Shown: positions 50,521 through 60,910, counted from the stretch's first letter. The stretch is DNA of 64,000 nt from Pseudomonadota bacterium (GCA_018241685.1 JAFEDJ010000054.1:248001-312000), one strand, 5' to 3'. Made by a program: numbers and translations. Notes: generated from the sequence alone by a model not told the origin.

Positions 50521-53500
50521 ATGGCCCGGCACGAGATCCTCGCCGCCCTCATCGCCGCCGCCGGCACCCGCCAGGCGAACCGCCTCGACCGGCATCTCGA
50601 TCCGGCCTCGGCGCCCCTCGACGAACGCAACGTGGGCGGCCTGTTGCGCGCCGCCGCCGCGCTGGCCGGCCACCTCAACTACTACGGCGCCGACCCGCAG
50701 CTGCCGTCCGGCGACTGGAGCAACTTCCTGCCGCAACAGGCGGCCGGCGAGAGCGACAGCGCCTTCCAGGCGCGCCTCGCCGCGCTGGCCGACGGCGACG
50801 ACGGCGCGCTGCCGCCGCACCTGGCCCTGCTGGTCGCCGCCTTCCAGATCGCCGCCCGCCCGCGCGCGTTGCTCAACGACTTCACCCGCAGGCACCTGGA
50901 TTTCCAGATGCAGACGGTGCTCGGCTTTGCACCGCGCCCGCCGGTAGCCGACCGGGTGCATGTGCTGGTCGAATTGAAGAAAGGCGCCGCTGCGCTGGAG
51001 ATCGGCACCGACGCGCTGCTGGCCGCCGGCAAGGACGCCCGCCAGCAACCGCTGTTCTACCGGCCGGTCCGCCCGATGGTCGCCACCCAGGCGCGCATCG
51101 CCAGCCTGTGCAGCGTCGCCCTCGGCAGCGACGGCCGGCTGCGCTTCGCGCCGGTCGCCGATTCCGCCAACGGCCTCGGCGCGAAGCTGGCCACCGATCC
51201 ACCCAGCTGGCACCCCTTCGGCGTACGCCGGAGCGATGAAGTCGCGCTGCCCGACGCGCCGGTCGGCTTCGCCCTCGCGTCGGCAGTGCTGCGCCTTGCC
51301 GAAGGCAGCCGGCAGATCGACGTCAGCCTGGAACTGGACGGCATCGACCCCGCCAGCCACAGCGGCGATCTGCTCGCCGACGCCTTCGAAGCGCGCCTGT
51401 CCGGCCCCAAGGGCTGGCTCGGCCCCTTCCCCATCGCCCGCGCCGACTCCACACTGGCCGCCGGCAGCTGGTCTTTGAGCCTGCGCATCGACGCCACCCA
51501 GCCGGCCATCGTCGACGCCAGCCCGGCGCTCCATCAGCAAGCCTTCCCGGCCGGGCTGCCGGTACTCCAGCTGATGCTCAAGGAAGGCTCCGCCGCCTTC
51601 GGCCGCCTCGCCGGCCTCAAGCTGCGCCGGGCGCGCATCGGCGTGAAGGCGGACGGCCTGCGCACGCTGGCCCTCGAAAGCGATTTCGGCCAGCTCGATC
51701 CAAAAAAGGCCTTCCTGCCCTTCGGCCCGCAGCCCGGCGTCGGCACACGCTTCTACATCGGCTGCGCGGAGGCCCTCGGCAAGCGCCTGTCGGCCCTCAG
51801 CCTGCAGATCGGCTGGCAGGGCGCACCGACCACCCAGACCGCCCTCAGCGCGCTGTACGCCCACTATTCCGGCCAGGCCAGCCTCTCCAGCGGCGTGTGG
51901 GCCCAGGCGGAATGGGCCGACGCCGGCGGCCCCCATCCGGCCGGGCGGGTCGGCCTGGCGCCGGCCGCCGGCGGCCGCGTGACACTCGACCTGAGCGCCG
52001 CCAGCCGCGCCGGCTTGCCCCGCCCCTACCGCTGGCTCACCGTCTACGAAGCCTTCGCCCGCGCCGGCAGCGCCTATGCCCGCCGCGAGGCCGGCTTCCT
52101 GCGCCTGCGCCGCGGCGTGGCCTCCGATGCGCCGGCCGCCACCGCGCCGCGGGCCGGCTTCATCACCCTGGCGCTGGATACCGACCTGCTCCACGCCGCC
52201 TGGCGCAGCGAGGCCGTCGCCGGCCTGCTCGCCACGCCGAAGGTGATCCTCGGCGAACCGTGGACGCCCAAGGCCCAGGAGATCAGCCTGTCCTACCAGG
52301 CCGACGCCGGGCCGAGCCGGGTGGACGACGACAGCGACGCCAGCTTCGCCAACGCCGAAGTGGAGTTCTTCCACGTGGACGCCTTCGGCGTGTCGCGGGA
52401 ACACGCCTGGCTGACCGGCCGCCACCCGTGGCTGCAGGCCGCTGCCGCCGGCGCCGTCCCGCTGCTGCCGCCGCACCGGGACGCCGGCGAGTTGCTGCTC
52501 GGGCTGTCCGGCGTGGGCCCCGGCGACCCGCTGAGCCTGCTGTTCCAGGTCGCCGAAGGCAGCGCCGATCCCCTCGCCAACGCCCAGCGCCTGAGCTGGG
52601 CGGTGCTCGCCGACAACGCCTGGCGGCCCCTCGCCAGCGGTGCCGAACTCATCCTCGACACCAGCCGGGACCTGCGCGCCAGCGGCCTCATCAGCGTGGT
52701 GCTGCCCAGCGAAGCCACCACCGACAACACCCGCCTGCCGACCGGCCTGATCTGGCTGCGGGCCGCCATCACGACGCAGCCGGAAGCCGCCTGCCGCCTG
52801 GTCGGCGTACATGCCAACGCCTTCGAGGCGGTCTTCGAGGACCACGCCAACGCCGCCGACCACCTGGACAGCGCACTGCCGGCCGGCAGCATCGCACGCT
52901 TCCTGGTGCCGGCGCCGACCTTGAAGACGGTCAACCAGCCCTACGCGTCCTTCGGCGGTGCGCTGCAGGAAGACGCCGCCGGGCTGGCCCGCCGCGCTGC
53001 CGAACGCCTGCGCCACCGCAACCGGGCCATCGCCCGCTGGGACTACGAACGCCTGGTGCTGCAGGCCTTCCCGGCAGTGGACCGCATCAAGTGCATCCCC
53101 CACACCAGCGACACGTCGTGGCTGGCCCCCGGCCACGTGCGCGTGGTGGTGGTGCCGGACCTGCGCAACCGCAACGCGGTGGACCCGCTGCAGCCGCGGG
53201 TGGACCTGGACACCCTGGAGCGGATCAAGGCCTTCCTGCTGGCCCGCGCACCGATGGGGCTGGACGCCGCCACGCTGGCCGTACGCAACCCGGCCTACCG
53301 GGCCGTGCAGGTGGATTTCAAGGTCGCCATGCGGCCCGGCTACGCCTTCAGCTACTACCGCGCGCAGATCAACCAGGCCCTGCTGCGTGCCCTGTCGCCG
53401 TGGGCCTTCGACGCCGGCGCGGCCCTCGAATTCGGCGGCCGTGTGCTGCGCTCGGCGCTGGTGGATTTCGTCGAAGGCCTGCCGTGGGTGGATTACGTCA

Positions 53501-53619
53501 CCGACTTCCGCCTGTGTTTCGCCGACCGCCCGGCCGAAGACCGGCCCGAACTCGCCCCCGACGCGCCGGACGTGATCCTCGTCTCCGCGCCCGACCACCT
53601 GATCGCCGAGGTGAGCTGA
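50521..53619 (+). CDS. Large baseplate protein, gp6/J-like (Pvc11-like)
   Basis: The 1032-residue protein has an N-terminal region with NYYGADPQLPSGDWSNFLPQ and a beta-rich middle. Its C-terminal third (from about residue 800) carries the J/gp6-like core RHRNRAIARWDYERLVLQAFPAVDRIKCIPHTS, then VRVVVVPDLRNRNAVDPLQPRV and FRLCFADRP. It forms the main baseplate wedge ring, the Pvc11/Afp11 position. Its stop and the next gene's ATG share a base (TGATG), so translation is coupled. Confidence 0.93.
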   Translation: MARHEILAALIAAAGTRQANRLDRHLDPASAPLDERNVGGLLRAAAALAGHLNYYGADPQLPSGDWSNFLPQQAAGESDSAFQARLAALADGDDGALPPHLALLVAAFQIAARPRALLNDFTRRHLDFQMQTVLGFAPRPPVADRVHVLVELKKGAAALEIGTDALLAAGKDARQQPLFYRPVRPMVATQARIASLCSVALGSDGRLRFAPVADSANGLGAKLATDPPSWHPFGVRRSDEVALPDAPVGFALASAVLRLAEGSRQIDVSLELDGIDPASHSGDLLADAFEARLSGPKGWLGPFPIARADSTLAAGSWSLSLRIDATQPAIVDASPALHQQAFPAGLPVLQLMLKEGSAAFGRLAGLKLRRARIGVKADGLRTLALESDFGQLDPKKAFLPFGPQPGVGTRFYIGCAEALGKRLSALSLQIGWQGAPTTQTALSALYAHYSGQASLSSGVWAQAEWADAGGPHPAGRVGLAPAAGGRVTLDLSAASRAGLPRPYRWLTVYEAFARAGSAYARREAGFLRLRRGVASDAPAATAPRAGFITLALDTDLLHAAWRSEAVAGLLATPKVILGEPWTPKAQEISLSYQADAGPSRVDDDSDASFANAEVEFFHVDAFGVSREHAWLTGRHPWLQAAAAGAVPLLPPHRDAGELLLGLSGVGPGDPLSLLFQVAEGSADPLANAQRLSWAVLADNAWRPLASGAELILDTSRDLRASGLISVVLPSEATTDNTRLPTGLIWLRAAITTQPEAACRLVGVHANAFEAVFEDHANAADHLDSALPAGSIARFLVPAPTLKTVNQPYASFGGALQEDAAGLARRAAERLRHRNRAIARWDYERLVLQAFPAVDRIKCIPHTSDTSWLAPGHVRVVVVPDLRNRNAVDPLQPRVDLDTLERIKAFLLARAPMGLDAATLAVRNPAYRAVQVDFKVAMRPGYAFSYYRAQINQALLRALSPWAFDAGAALEFGGRVLRSALVDFVEGLPWVDYVTDFRLCFADRPAEDRPELAPDAPDVILVSAPDHLIAEVS

Positions 53620-56327
53620 TGGCCACCCCTCTGTCCATACCGCCCACGCTGCCGCGCGCCCCCGAGCCCGCCGGCCGCGACGCCCAGGCCCTCTACGACG
53701 AGGGGCTGGACCTGCTGCGCCGCCTCGCCGGCGCCACCTGGACCGACCACAACCTGCACGACCCGGGCATCACCATCCTCGAACTGGTCACCTGGGCCCA
53801 GTCCGAGCTGGGCTACCGGGCCGAGCTGCCGCTGGAAGACCTGCTGACCCCGCCGCCCGACTCGCCACTCGCCCTGGCCGACCGCTTCCACCGGGCCCGC
53901 CGGGTGCTCCCGACGCGCCCGCTGACCGCCCTCGACCGGCGCAAGCAGCTAATCGACCTGCCCGGCGTGAAGAACGCCTGGGTCATGCCCGCCGACGCGC
54001 CGCTGCTTTACGCCGACCTGCTGCTGCGCCAGCTCGTCCGCAGCGCACCGGCCCACAGCCACTACCGGGAAGTGCGCATCCGCGGCCTGTACCGGGTCGC
54101 CATCGACTTCATGGACGCGGTGAACACCCAGGCCGAGCGCGAGCCGGTGCTGCGCGCGGTACGCGCCACACTGGAGGCCCAACGCAACCTGTGCGAGGAC
54201 TTCGTCGCCATCGAGCCGGTGCCGACGGAGAGATTCGCCCTGTGCGCCGAACTGGACCTGGAGGCCACCGCCGACGTCACCGAGGTCGCCGCCGGCCTGC
54301 TGTTCGCCGCCGCCCAGGCCATCGCCCCGCCGGTGCCCAGCTACAGCCTGGCGCAGATGCGCGCCCGCCCGCTGGCCGACGGCCGCCGGCGCGGCGTGGA
54401 CGACATCTTCGACGGCCCGGCGCTGCAGGACGGCTTCATCGACGAGGCCGATCTGGCGGCCTCCGAGCTGCCCGCCGAGCTGCGCCTGTCCGACCTGATC
54501 GGCGTGCTGATGGACGTGCCCGGCGTGCGCGCGATCAGCGACATCGTCCTCAACCCCCTCGACAGTAGCGGCAACCCGCAGCCGGTGCCCAACCGCTGGC
54601 GGGTGCCGGTCACGGCCGGCCACCTGCCGCGCCTGGCCATCGACACCGACGGCGAGACGCCGGCCGGCCGGCTGGTGTTCCGCAAGCGCGGCCTGCCGGT
54701 GGCCGGCTGGAACGTCGCGCAGATGCCGACCGCCGTGCGCGACCGCCTCGACGCGCTGCTCGAAGCCGCCCGCCAGGCCGTCGAAACGCCCCGCGCCGAA
54801 GACCTGCCGGTGCCCGACGGGCGCTGGCGTGACCTCGCCGCCTACCGCTCGGTGCAGCTCGACTTCCCGCCCCTCTACGGCCTCGGCGCGGCCGGCCTGG
54901 CCGGTAACCCGGACGCCCAGCGCCAGGCCCAGGTGCTGCAGCTGAAGGCCTATCTCACCTTCTTCGACCAGCAAATCGCCAACGACCTGGCCCAGCTCGC
55001 CCAGGCCGCCAGCCTGCTGTCGGTGGCACCGGCCGAGCTCACCGCCACCGCCGACCGCTTCGACGGCCTGCCCGACGACGCCCACGTGCTGGCCGCACAG
55101 ACCGTGGACAGCATCGTCGGCCACGACCGGGTGTATGCCGCCGACGTCACCCCGACGCTGCTCGCCAACCTGCAGGAGACGCCGGCCGAGGCAGCCACCC
55201 GCCAGCACCGTCTGCTCGACCACCTGCTGGCCCGCCTCGGCGAGGATTTCTCCGAGTACGCCGCAGCGATGGCCTCCGCCTTCGCCCACACCGACGACGA
55301 AGTGATCGCCGACAAGTGCGCCTTCCTGGCCGACGCCGCGGAACTGTCGGCCAACCGCGCCGGCGCCTACGACCAGAGCCTCGACGGCCCCGCCGACCTG
55401 TGGAACAGCTTCAACGTCAGCGGCCTCGAAAAACGTCTGGCGCACCTGCTGGGCATCGCCGACTTCAGCCGCCGCAACCTCGGCGCCATCTCCTACGAGA
55501 CCTACGCGGAGATCGATACCACCCCCGGCGACGAATTCCGCTTCCGCCTCTTCCGCGCCAGCGACAACAAGATCCTGCTGTCGTCCACCGCCAACTTCGC
55601 CACCCGCGAGGACGCCCGCGCCCGCATGATCGCCGCGATCACCCGCGGCCAGCAGGCCGACGACCAGCACTACCGCATCATCCAGGGCAGCGACCAGCGC
55701 TTCTACTTCAGCGTCGTCGACAGCGACGGCCAGCTGCTGGCGCGGCGCGTCGAAGGCTTCCCCAGCGAGGCCGTGGCGCGCAACGTGATCGCCGACCTGG
55801 CCGACTACCTGCGCGAGCACTACAGCGGCGAAGGCCTGTACGTCATCGAGAACCTGCTGCTGCGCCCCGGCCAGGACGACGACCCGCTGCTGCCGATCTG
55901 CGTGGACGGCGACTGCAGCGACTGCGCCGATGCCGATCCTTATTCCTGGCGCCTGCAGATCGTGCTGCCGGCCTACGCCGGGCGTTTCCAGCAGATGGAT
56001 TTCCGCAGCTTCGCCGAGCACGTGATCCGCAGCGAAGTACCGGCCCACCTGTTGCCGAAGATCTGCTGGGTGAACGCCGACGACATGGCCCGCTTCGAAC
56101 TCGCCTACCGGGACTGGCTGTCCCTGCACGCCGGCGTCACCAGCGCCGACCGGCAGACCAAACTGCAGGCGCTGATCGACGCCCTCACGACGATGAAGAA
56201 CATCTACCCGCAGCGCACCCTGTTCGACTGCTTCGCCGAATCGCCCAAGCCGCCCTTCGTCCTCGGCAGCACCGCCCTCGGCAGCGCCCCCGACCACGTC
56301 ATCAACCAGGAGACGGACCATGGCTGA
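53619..56327 (+). CDS. Second baseplate protein (Pvc12-like) with internal YegP-like repeats
   Basis: The 902-residue protein begins with a wedge motif, ALYDEGLDLLRRLAGATWTDHNLHDPGITILELVTWAQSELGYRAELP, typical of gp6/J-like partners. Residues about 638-680 and 692-733 contain two ββα segments (DEFRFRLFRASDNKILLSSTANFATREDARARMIAAI and DQRFYFSVVDSDGQLLARRVEGFPSEAVARNVIADL) that resemble the DUF1508/YegP fold. A CVDGDCSDCADAD cluster follows, then a conserved-looking tail. It likely completes the baseplate. The ATG overlaps the preceding stop and the 3' end overlaps the next gene by 8 bases. Confidence 0.85.
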   Translation: MATPLSIPPTLPRAPEPAGRDAQALYDEGLDLLRRLAGATWTDHNLHDPGITILELVTWAQSELGYRAELPLEDLLTPPPDSPLALADRFHRARRVLPTRPLTALDRRKQLIDLPGVKNAWVMPADAPLLYADLLLRQLVRSAPAHSHYREVRIRGLYRVAIDFMDAVNTQAEREPVLRAVRATLEAQRNLCEDFVAIEPVPTERFALCAELDLEATADVTEVAAGLLFAAAQAIAPPVPSYSLAQMRARPLADGRRRGVDDIFDGPALQDGFIDEADLAASELPAELRLSDLIGVLMDVPGVRAISDIVLNPLDSSGNPQPVPNRWRVPVTAGHLPRLAIDTDGETPAGRLVFRKRGLPVAGWNVAQMPTAVRDRLDALLEAARQAVETPRAEDLPVPDGRWRDLAAYRSVQLDFPPLYGLGAAGLAGNPDAQRQAQVLQLKAYLTFFDQQIANDLAQLAQAASLLSVAPAELTATADRFDGLPDDAHVLAAQTVDSIVGHDRVYAADVTPTLLANLQETPAEAATRQHRLLDHLLARLGEDFSEYAAAMASAFAHTDDEVIADKCAFLADAAELSANRAGAYDQSLDGPADLWNSFNVSGLEKRLAHLLGIADFSRRNLGAISYETYAEIDTTPGDEFRFRLFRASDNKILLSSTANFATREDARARMIAAITRGQQADDQHYRIIQGSDQRFYFSVVDSDGQLLARRVEGFPSEAVARNVIADLADYLREHYSGEGLYVIENLLLRPGQDDDPLLPICVDGDCSDCADADPYSWRLQIVLPAYAGRFQQMDFRSFAEHVIRSEVPAHLLPKICWVNADDMARFELAYRDWLSLHAGVTSADRQTKLQALIDALTTMKNIYPQRTLFDCFAESPKPPFVLGSTALGSAPDHVINQETDHG

Positions 56328-59070
56328 TCCGATCAAGGTCCTGCAAAGTCTCACCGCGCCCCTCGCCAGCCAGTATGCGGTCTTCGAGCGCGACCAGGTC
56401 CTCACCCACACCCAGCTCAACGAAGTCACCAGCTGGCTCGACCAGCAGGACCGCCTGTCCCGTGTCGCGCTGGTCGGCGCCGGCATCGTCGCCGGCTTCG
56501 CGGTGGGCAGCGACGGCGCCAGCGTGACCATCGGTGCCGGCCTCGGCCTCACCTGCGACGGCGATCTGGTGCGCATCGACGCCGCCACCACCTATCCGCG
56601 CCTGCGCCCTTATGACGCCACCGCGCCGCGCTACGAGCCCTTCTTCGATACGGCCAGCGGCGTGCTGCTGATCAGCGGCGAACTGACCTCCGGCGACGAC
56701 CCGCTCGGCGTGCCGCTCACGGCCGGCGCGCTGGAAGGCCAGGCGGTGATCCTGCTGGCGGAGACCACCGTCAGCGACCCTGACCTGTGCACCGGCGCCG
56801 ACTGCGACAACCTCGGCCGCGAGCGCCAGCAACGCCTGCGCGTGCTGCTGACCAGCCGCAGCACTGCCGCCAACCTGGCCGCCGGCCCACTGACGCTGGC
56901 TGAGCAGGCTCGCGAGCTGCCCGAACTGATCGCCTGGCGGCCGCAACTGGGCAGCGACCTGTCCACCGCCGAAGTGCTGATCGCCCGCTACCGGGATGCC
57001 GCCGGCAAGACCCTCGCCGGCCTGATCGACGCCCTGAAGAACTTCGCCGAAGGCTTCCCCGGCGTGCTGGCCACGGTGTTCCGGCGCAATCCCGTCGCCG
57101 ACTGGATCGCCACGCTGCAGCGCCAGCAGGACACCCCGGCCGGCGCAGTGCTGCCCTTCCACGATTTCCTGAAGGACCTCTGCGAAGCCTGGAACGCCAT
57201 CCGCGACGCGCTGCAGGACATCGACGCGCTGCCCGCCGGCCCGCTGCCGCTGGCCTTTCCGAAACACTTGGCGGCCGGCGCGCTGGATGCGCCCGACGAC
57301 GCCCGCACCGCCTTCTACCCGGCCGCAGCCGATGGCAACAGCCGCGCCACCGCCGCCGAGCTCGGCCTGCTGCTGAGTCGCTTCGACCAGCTGATCGCCA
57401 ACTACGCGCCGCCTTCGGACACCGCGCTGCGCGTGACGCCCAGCCATGGCGAAGACCGCCCCCTCGGCGAACGGGCTATCCCCTGGTACTACACCGCCGC
57501 GATGAACACCGCCTGGAACCCGCGCCTCGCCGCCCGCCGACTCGGCAACCACAACCTCGGCTACCGGGCTGCCGAGTACCAAGGCAGCCCCCGCGCCCTC
57601 GACCCGCTGGCCGGCAGCATCGCCGCCCACGATTTCTTCCGCGTCGAAGGCCACCTCGGCCGGCCGGTGGACGACGTGCGCAGCGAGCTGAAGAAGCTCA
57701 TCGCCGACCGCAACCTGCCCTTCGAGGTTCACGCGGTGCTGGTGCATAACCGCAAGGAGCTGATCAAGATCCGCCCCGGCATCCGCTACACCGACCTGCA
57801 TCGCTTCCACTACCTGCTGCGCCAGGACGTGTCCCTGCGCCTCGACGAGAGCGACACTTTCTCCGGCCAGTACCTGGACAACCTGAAGACCGCCATCGAC
57901 AGCAAGGACATCCCGGACCAGACCGATACCGGCGTGTCCGTCATCGCCGCCGCCACCCAGGCCCGCAGCGCCGTCAGCAACCTGGCCGGCAGCGCCAAGC
58001 CGGCCCTCGACCAGCCCACCTACAGCGCCTACCGGGCCACCACCGACGCCACCCGCTGGAACAACGGCATCGCCGAAACCCTGCGCACCGTCGGCACCGC
58101 GCGGGTCAACCTGGGCAAGCTGTCGCGCAGCGATTTCGTGTCGCCGGTGGACTCCCTGATCCAGACCACCCACCCGATCTGGCTGGACTGGCTCGACAAC
58201 CTCATCCAGGCCAAGGACGACAAGGCCGACGACAAGCTGCTGCTGGCCCGCTTTGCCACCGACAACCCGGGCCTCGACCACCTGGGCGGCGTGTGGCGCG
58301 GCGGCTGCTTCGTGCTGGCCTACGACGACAGCGGCCGGGTCGTCGCCGACTTCACCCTCGCCTATCCCTGTGCCGAGGCCGACGAAGCCGAGCCCGTCGA
58401 GCCGCCGCTGCCGCGCCCGCCGCTGCGCCGGCCGCCCATCGACGTCCTCCCGATCAAGGTCGTCAAGCCGGTGGACCTGATGGTCAACACCTTGGTCGGC
58501 AGCGTTGTCAGCGCCCAGTTCGACACCGCACGGCAAGCCCTCGCCGCCGACCTGAAAGCCGTGCAGACCGACATCCGCAGCAAGCTGGACACCCAGACCG
58601 CCAACGTGGAAGGCCTCGTCAAGGGCGCCTTCAGCACCAAGGACGCCACCGCCGCCGGCAGCGTCGGCCTCAAGACCGTCGTCACCGGCGACGTCGTGCT
58701 CGACCAGATGGTCAAGGACGTGGAGAACAAGCGCCAGACCGTGCAGAGCCTGGTGGACATGGTCAGCCAGGGCAACCTGTCGGACGACAACATGAAGCAG
58801 GCCCAGGCCATGCTCACCAAGGCCCAGACCGAGCTGGGCGACGCGGTCGCCGACACCACCGCCCGGGTCGTCAGCCAGCAGGTGGACACCTCCAGCGGCG
58901 CAGCGGCCGGCGTAGCCTCGGTGCTCGCCAACAGCACCGTGTACGTCACCGACCCGACTGTTTCCGCCAACCTGGGCACCCGGCTCGACACCCTGAAGGG
59001 CAGCGCCGCGGTGCCGGCCCAGGCAGTGCTGATCAGCAACCTGCAGAACCTCAACCGGCTGAAGCGCTGA
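56320..59070 (+). CDS. eCIS-associated large protein of unknown function (916 aa)
   Basis: This 916-residue protein has an N-terminal domain (QLNEVTSWLDQQDRLSRVALVGAGIVAGFAVGSDGASVTIGAGLGLTCDGDLV) that looks like the tip-proximal domain recurring in contractile-tail loci. A middle region of about 600 residues mixes helices and strands, a proline-rich hinge lies near 690 (EPPLPRPPLRRPP), and a long helical, coiled-coil-like tail covers about 700-916. It occupies the place of Pvc13, the tail fibre, in PVC loci, but has no fibre repeats I can see. Baseplate extension or host-contact role is inference. Confidence 0.75.
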   Translation: MADPIKVLQSLTAPLASQYAVFERDQVLTHTQLNEVTSWLDQQDRLSRVALVGAGIVAGFAVGSDGASVTIGAGLGLTCDGDLVRIDAATTYPRLRPYDATAPRYEPFFDTASGVLLISGELTSGDDPLGVPLTAGALEGQAVILLAETTVSDPDLCTGADCDNLGRERQQRLRVLLTSRSTAANLAAGPLTLAEQARELPELIAWRPQLGSDLSTAEVLIARYRDAAGKTLAGLIDALKNFAEGFPGVLATVFRRNPVADWIATLQRQQDTPAGAVLPFHDFLKDLCEAWNAIRDALQDIDALPAGPLPLAFPKHLAAGALDAPDDARTAFYPAAADGNSRATAAELGLLLSRFDQLIANYAPPSDTALRVTPSHGEDRPLGERAIPWYYTAAMNTAWNPRLAARRLGNHNLGYRAAEYQGSPRALDPLAGSIAAHDFFRVEGHLGRPVDDVRSELKKLIADRNLPFEVHAVLVHNRKELIKIRPGIRYTDLHRFHYLLRQDVSLRLDESDTFSGQYLDNLKTAIDSKDIPDQTDTGVSVIAAATQARSAVSNLAGSAKPALDQPTYSAYRATTDATRWNNGIAETLRTVGTARVNLGKLSRSDFVSPVDSLIQTTHPIWLDWLDNLIQAKDDKADDKLLLARFATDNPGLDHLGGVWRGGCFVLAYDDSGRVVADFTLAYPCAEADEAEPVEPPLPRPPLRRPPIDVLPIKVVKPVDLMVNTLVGSVVSAQFDTARQALAADLKAVQTDIRSKLDTQTANVEGLVKGAFSTKDATAAGSVGLKTVVTGDVVLDQMVKDVENKRQTVQSLVDMVSQGNLSDDNMKQAQAMLTKAQTELGDAVADTTARVVSQQVDTSSGAAAGVASVLANSTVYVTDPTVSANLGTRLDTLKGSAAVPAQAVLISNLQNLNRLKR

Positions 59071-59083
59071 CGCGGAAACCATC

Positions 59084-60910
59084 ATGAGCAACGCGCCCTT
59101 TCCCCACCGCATCCGCCGCCTGCTGTGGCAGGCGCGGGCCCCCACGCCGGCTGCCGCCTTCACGCTGCGCGGCGTATTGCGGGACGCCGCCGAGCCCGTA
59201 CTGGCGGCCCTCGCCGACAGCCTGTCGGCCCACGTCCCCGACGACCGGGTGGTGCGCCTGCCGCGCCTGGAGCTGAAGCTGAGGCTCGACACCACGCCTG
59301 GCGCGGACGCGCTGCCGGCCCAGGTTGCCGCAGCCGCCGACGCCGCCCTGGCCGGGCTGGCCCTGCAGCAAGCCGAGACGCCGCCGACTGGCCAGCCCGA
59401 CCCGACCGACCGCACACCGCCGACCGCCGCCCCCGGCAGCTTCCCCAGCCGTGCCGAATCCAGCCCCGCCGACACCGCACCACTGCTGCTGGCCTGGCGC
59501 TACAACGCACTGGGTGAGCTGCGCGCCGCGGTGCGCACGGCCCTCGCCGGGGTCGATGCCGCAGCCGCCCACGGTCAGGCGCCAGAGGGCGCAACACTCG
59601 ATCTCGGTGGCGAACCGCTGCCCCTGCCGGTCCAGACGCTACACGAGCTGGCCCGCCACCTGGACGCCCTGCCCAGTGGCGACCGCGCCCCGGCAGCGCT
59701 CCTCGGTGCGACCGATCAGCCCCCCGCCCAACCGGCCATCGCCAGCATCCAGGCCCAGGCCGGGTTGGCCGCCTACCTGCATCACGGTAGCCCTGACTGG
59801 CCGCTGGCCGGCCTGCCGGACGAAAGCCTGCGCGCGCTGCTGGCCGAAGCCGCGCTGGCCTGGGCCAGCCTCGGCTGCATCCCGCCCGACATCCGTGCTC
59901 AAGCCCGCACGGAACGACTGGGCAGTCTGAGCCGCTGGCTGGCCTTGCTGCCGGCGGCCTGGCGCCGGCACGTGGTGAGCACCCATGCAGCCGCCGCCCC
60001 CAGGCATCCGCTGAGCCGCGCCCTGCTGGCCCTGCTCGCCGCCACCGCCGACCGGGACGACGGCGACAGCCTGCATGCCCAGGCCCTGTGGCTGGCGTGG
60101 ACGCTGGAGGGCGACCCGCCCGCCGCCGACGGCCGCCACCCCTGGCTGGCGGTCGCCCGCGCCTGGCTCGCCGCACTGTTCGCCACGCGCTCGCCGGAAC
60201 CCTACTGGCAGGCCGTCCTCGACCTGCTGGCCGACGCCCCGCCCTCCCCTGTCGAGGGACCGGCAACGCATCCCCCGCTGCCCGTCGACACGCCGCCAAA
60301 CCAGGCTCTACAAGCATCGGCCGCGTCCCGTGCAGCCTCCGCAGTACCCACCGACGCCCCCCTCGCTTTCGACCAGCGCCCGGCCGCCCGCAGCGCCGCC
60401 GGCATGCTCGTGCCCCAGGCCGGGCTGGCGCTGCTGCATCCCTACCTGCCGCGCCTGTTCGAAGCCACCGGGCTGGTAGCTGCCGGCCACCGCGGACCGC
60501 TGCCCGAGGCGGCCGTGCCGCGCGCCGCGGCGCTGCTGCACTGGCTGGCCACCGGCACGGCGGCCCTCGAATTCGAACTGCCCTTCGTCAAGCTGCTGCT
60601 CGGCCTCACGCCGGACAAGCCGTTCTCCCATGCATTGCCCGACCCGACGGATGCCGAGCGTGCCGAGGCCGAGGCCCTGCTGGCCGCAGTGCTGGCCCAC
60701 TGGCAGGCCCTGCGCGGTACCACCACGGACGGCCTGCGCACCGCCTTCCTGCGCCGCCGCGGCCACCTGCGTCGACAGGACGAGGCCTGGCAGCTACGCG
60801 TCGAGCCGGAATCCTTCGACATGCTGCTGGGCCTGCTGCCGTGGAGCATCGGCCTGGTCCGCCTGCCGTGGATGCCATGGCCGCTGCTGACCGAGTGGGG
60901 CACGCCATGA
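59084..60910 (+). CDS. eCIS tape-measure protein (CIS_TMP family, Pvc14-like)
   Basis: The 608-aa protein starts with a helical/beta N-terminus (RLPRLELKLRLD) like the family's RID-LELDLG segment. After Pro/Ala-rich linkers it has a strongly conserved C-terminus: LVPQAGLALLHPYLPRLFEATGLV, RAAALLHWLATG, LELPFVKLLLGLTPDKPF, then WQALRGTTTDGLRTAFLRRRGHL and SFDMLLGLLPWSIGLVRLPWMPWPLLTEW. This pattern marks the contractile-injection-system tape-measure family, which sets tube length. Its stop is 10 bases before the AAA+ gene. Confidence 0.9.
   Translation: MSNAPFPHRIRRLLWQARAPTPAAAFTLRGVLRDAAEPVLAALADSLSAHVPDDRVVRLPRLELKLRLDTTPGADALPAQVAAAADAALAGLALQQAETPPTGQPDPTDRTPPTAAPGSFPSRAESSPADTAPLLLAWRYNALGELRAAVRTALAGVDAAAAHGQAPEGATLDLGGEPLPLPVQTLHELARHLDALPSGDRAPAALLGATDQPPAQPAIASIQAQAGLAAYLHHGSPDWPLAGLPDESLRALLAEAALAWASLGCIPPDIRAQARTERLGSLSRWLALLPAAWRRHVVSTHAAAAPRHPLSRALLALLAATADRDDGDSLHAQALWLAWTLEGDPPAADGRHPWLAVARAWLAALFATRSPEPYWQAVLDLLADAPPSPVEGPATHPPLPVDTPPNQALQASAASRAASAVPTDAPLAFDQRPAARSAAGMLVPQAGLALLHPYLPRLFEATGLVAAGHRGPLPEAAVPRAAALLHWLATGTAALEFELPFVKLLLGLTPDKPFSHALPDPTDAERAEAEALLAAVLAHWQALRGTTTDGLRTAFLRRRGHLRRQDEAWQLRVEPESFDMLLGLLPWSIGLVRLPWMPWPLLTEWGTP

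Noticed and set aside
50365..53598. Antisense open frame of more than 1000 codons opposite the large baseplate gene
   Set aside because: Gly/Val/Arg-rich composition without any domain; it mirrors the GC-rich codon use of the plus-strand gene. The same applies to antisense frames at 53949-56591, 56302-59475, 46159-48147 and 21126-23561.
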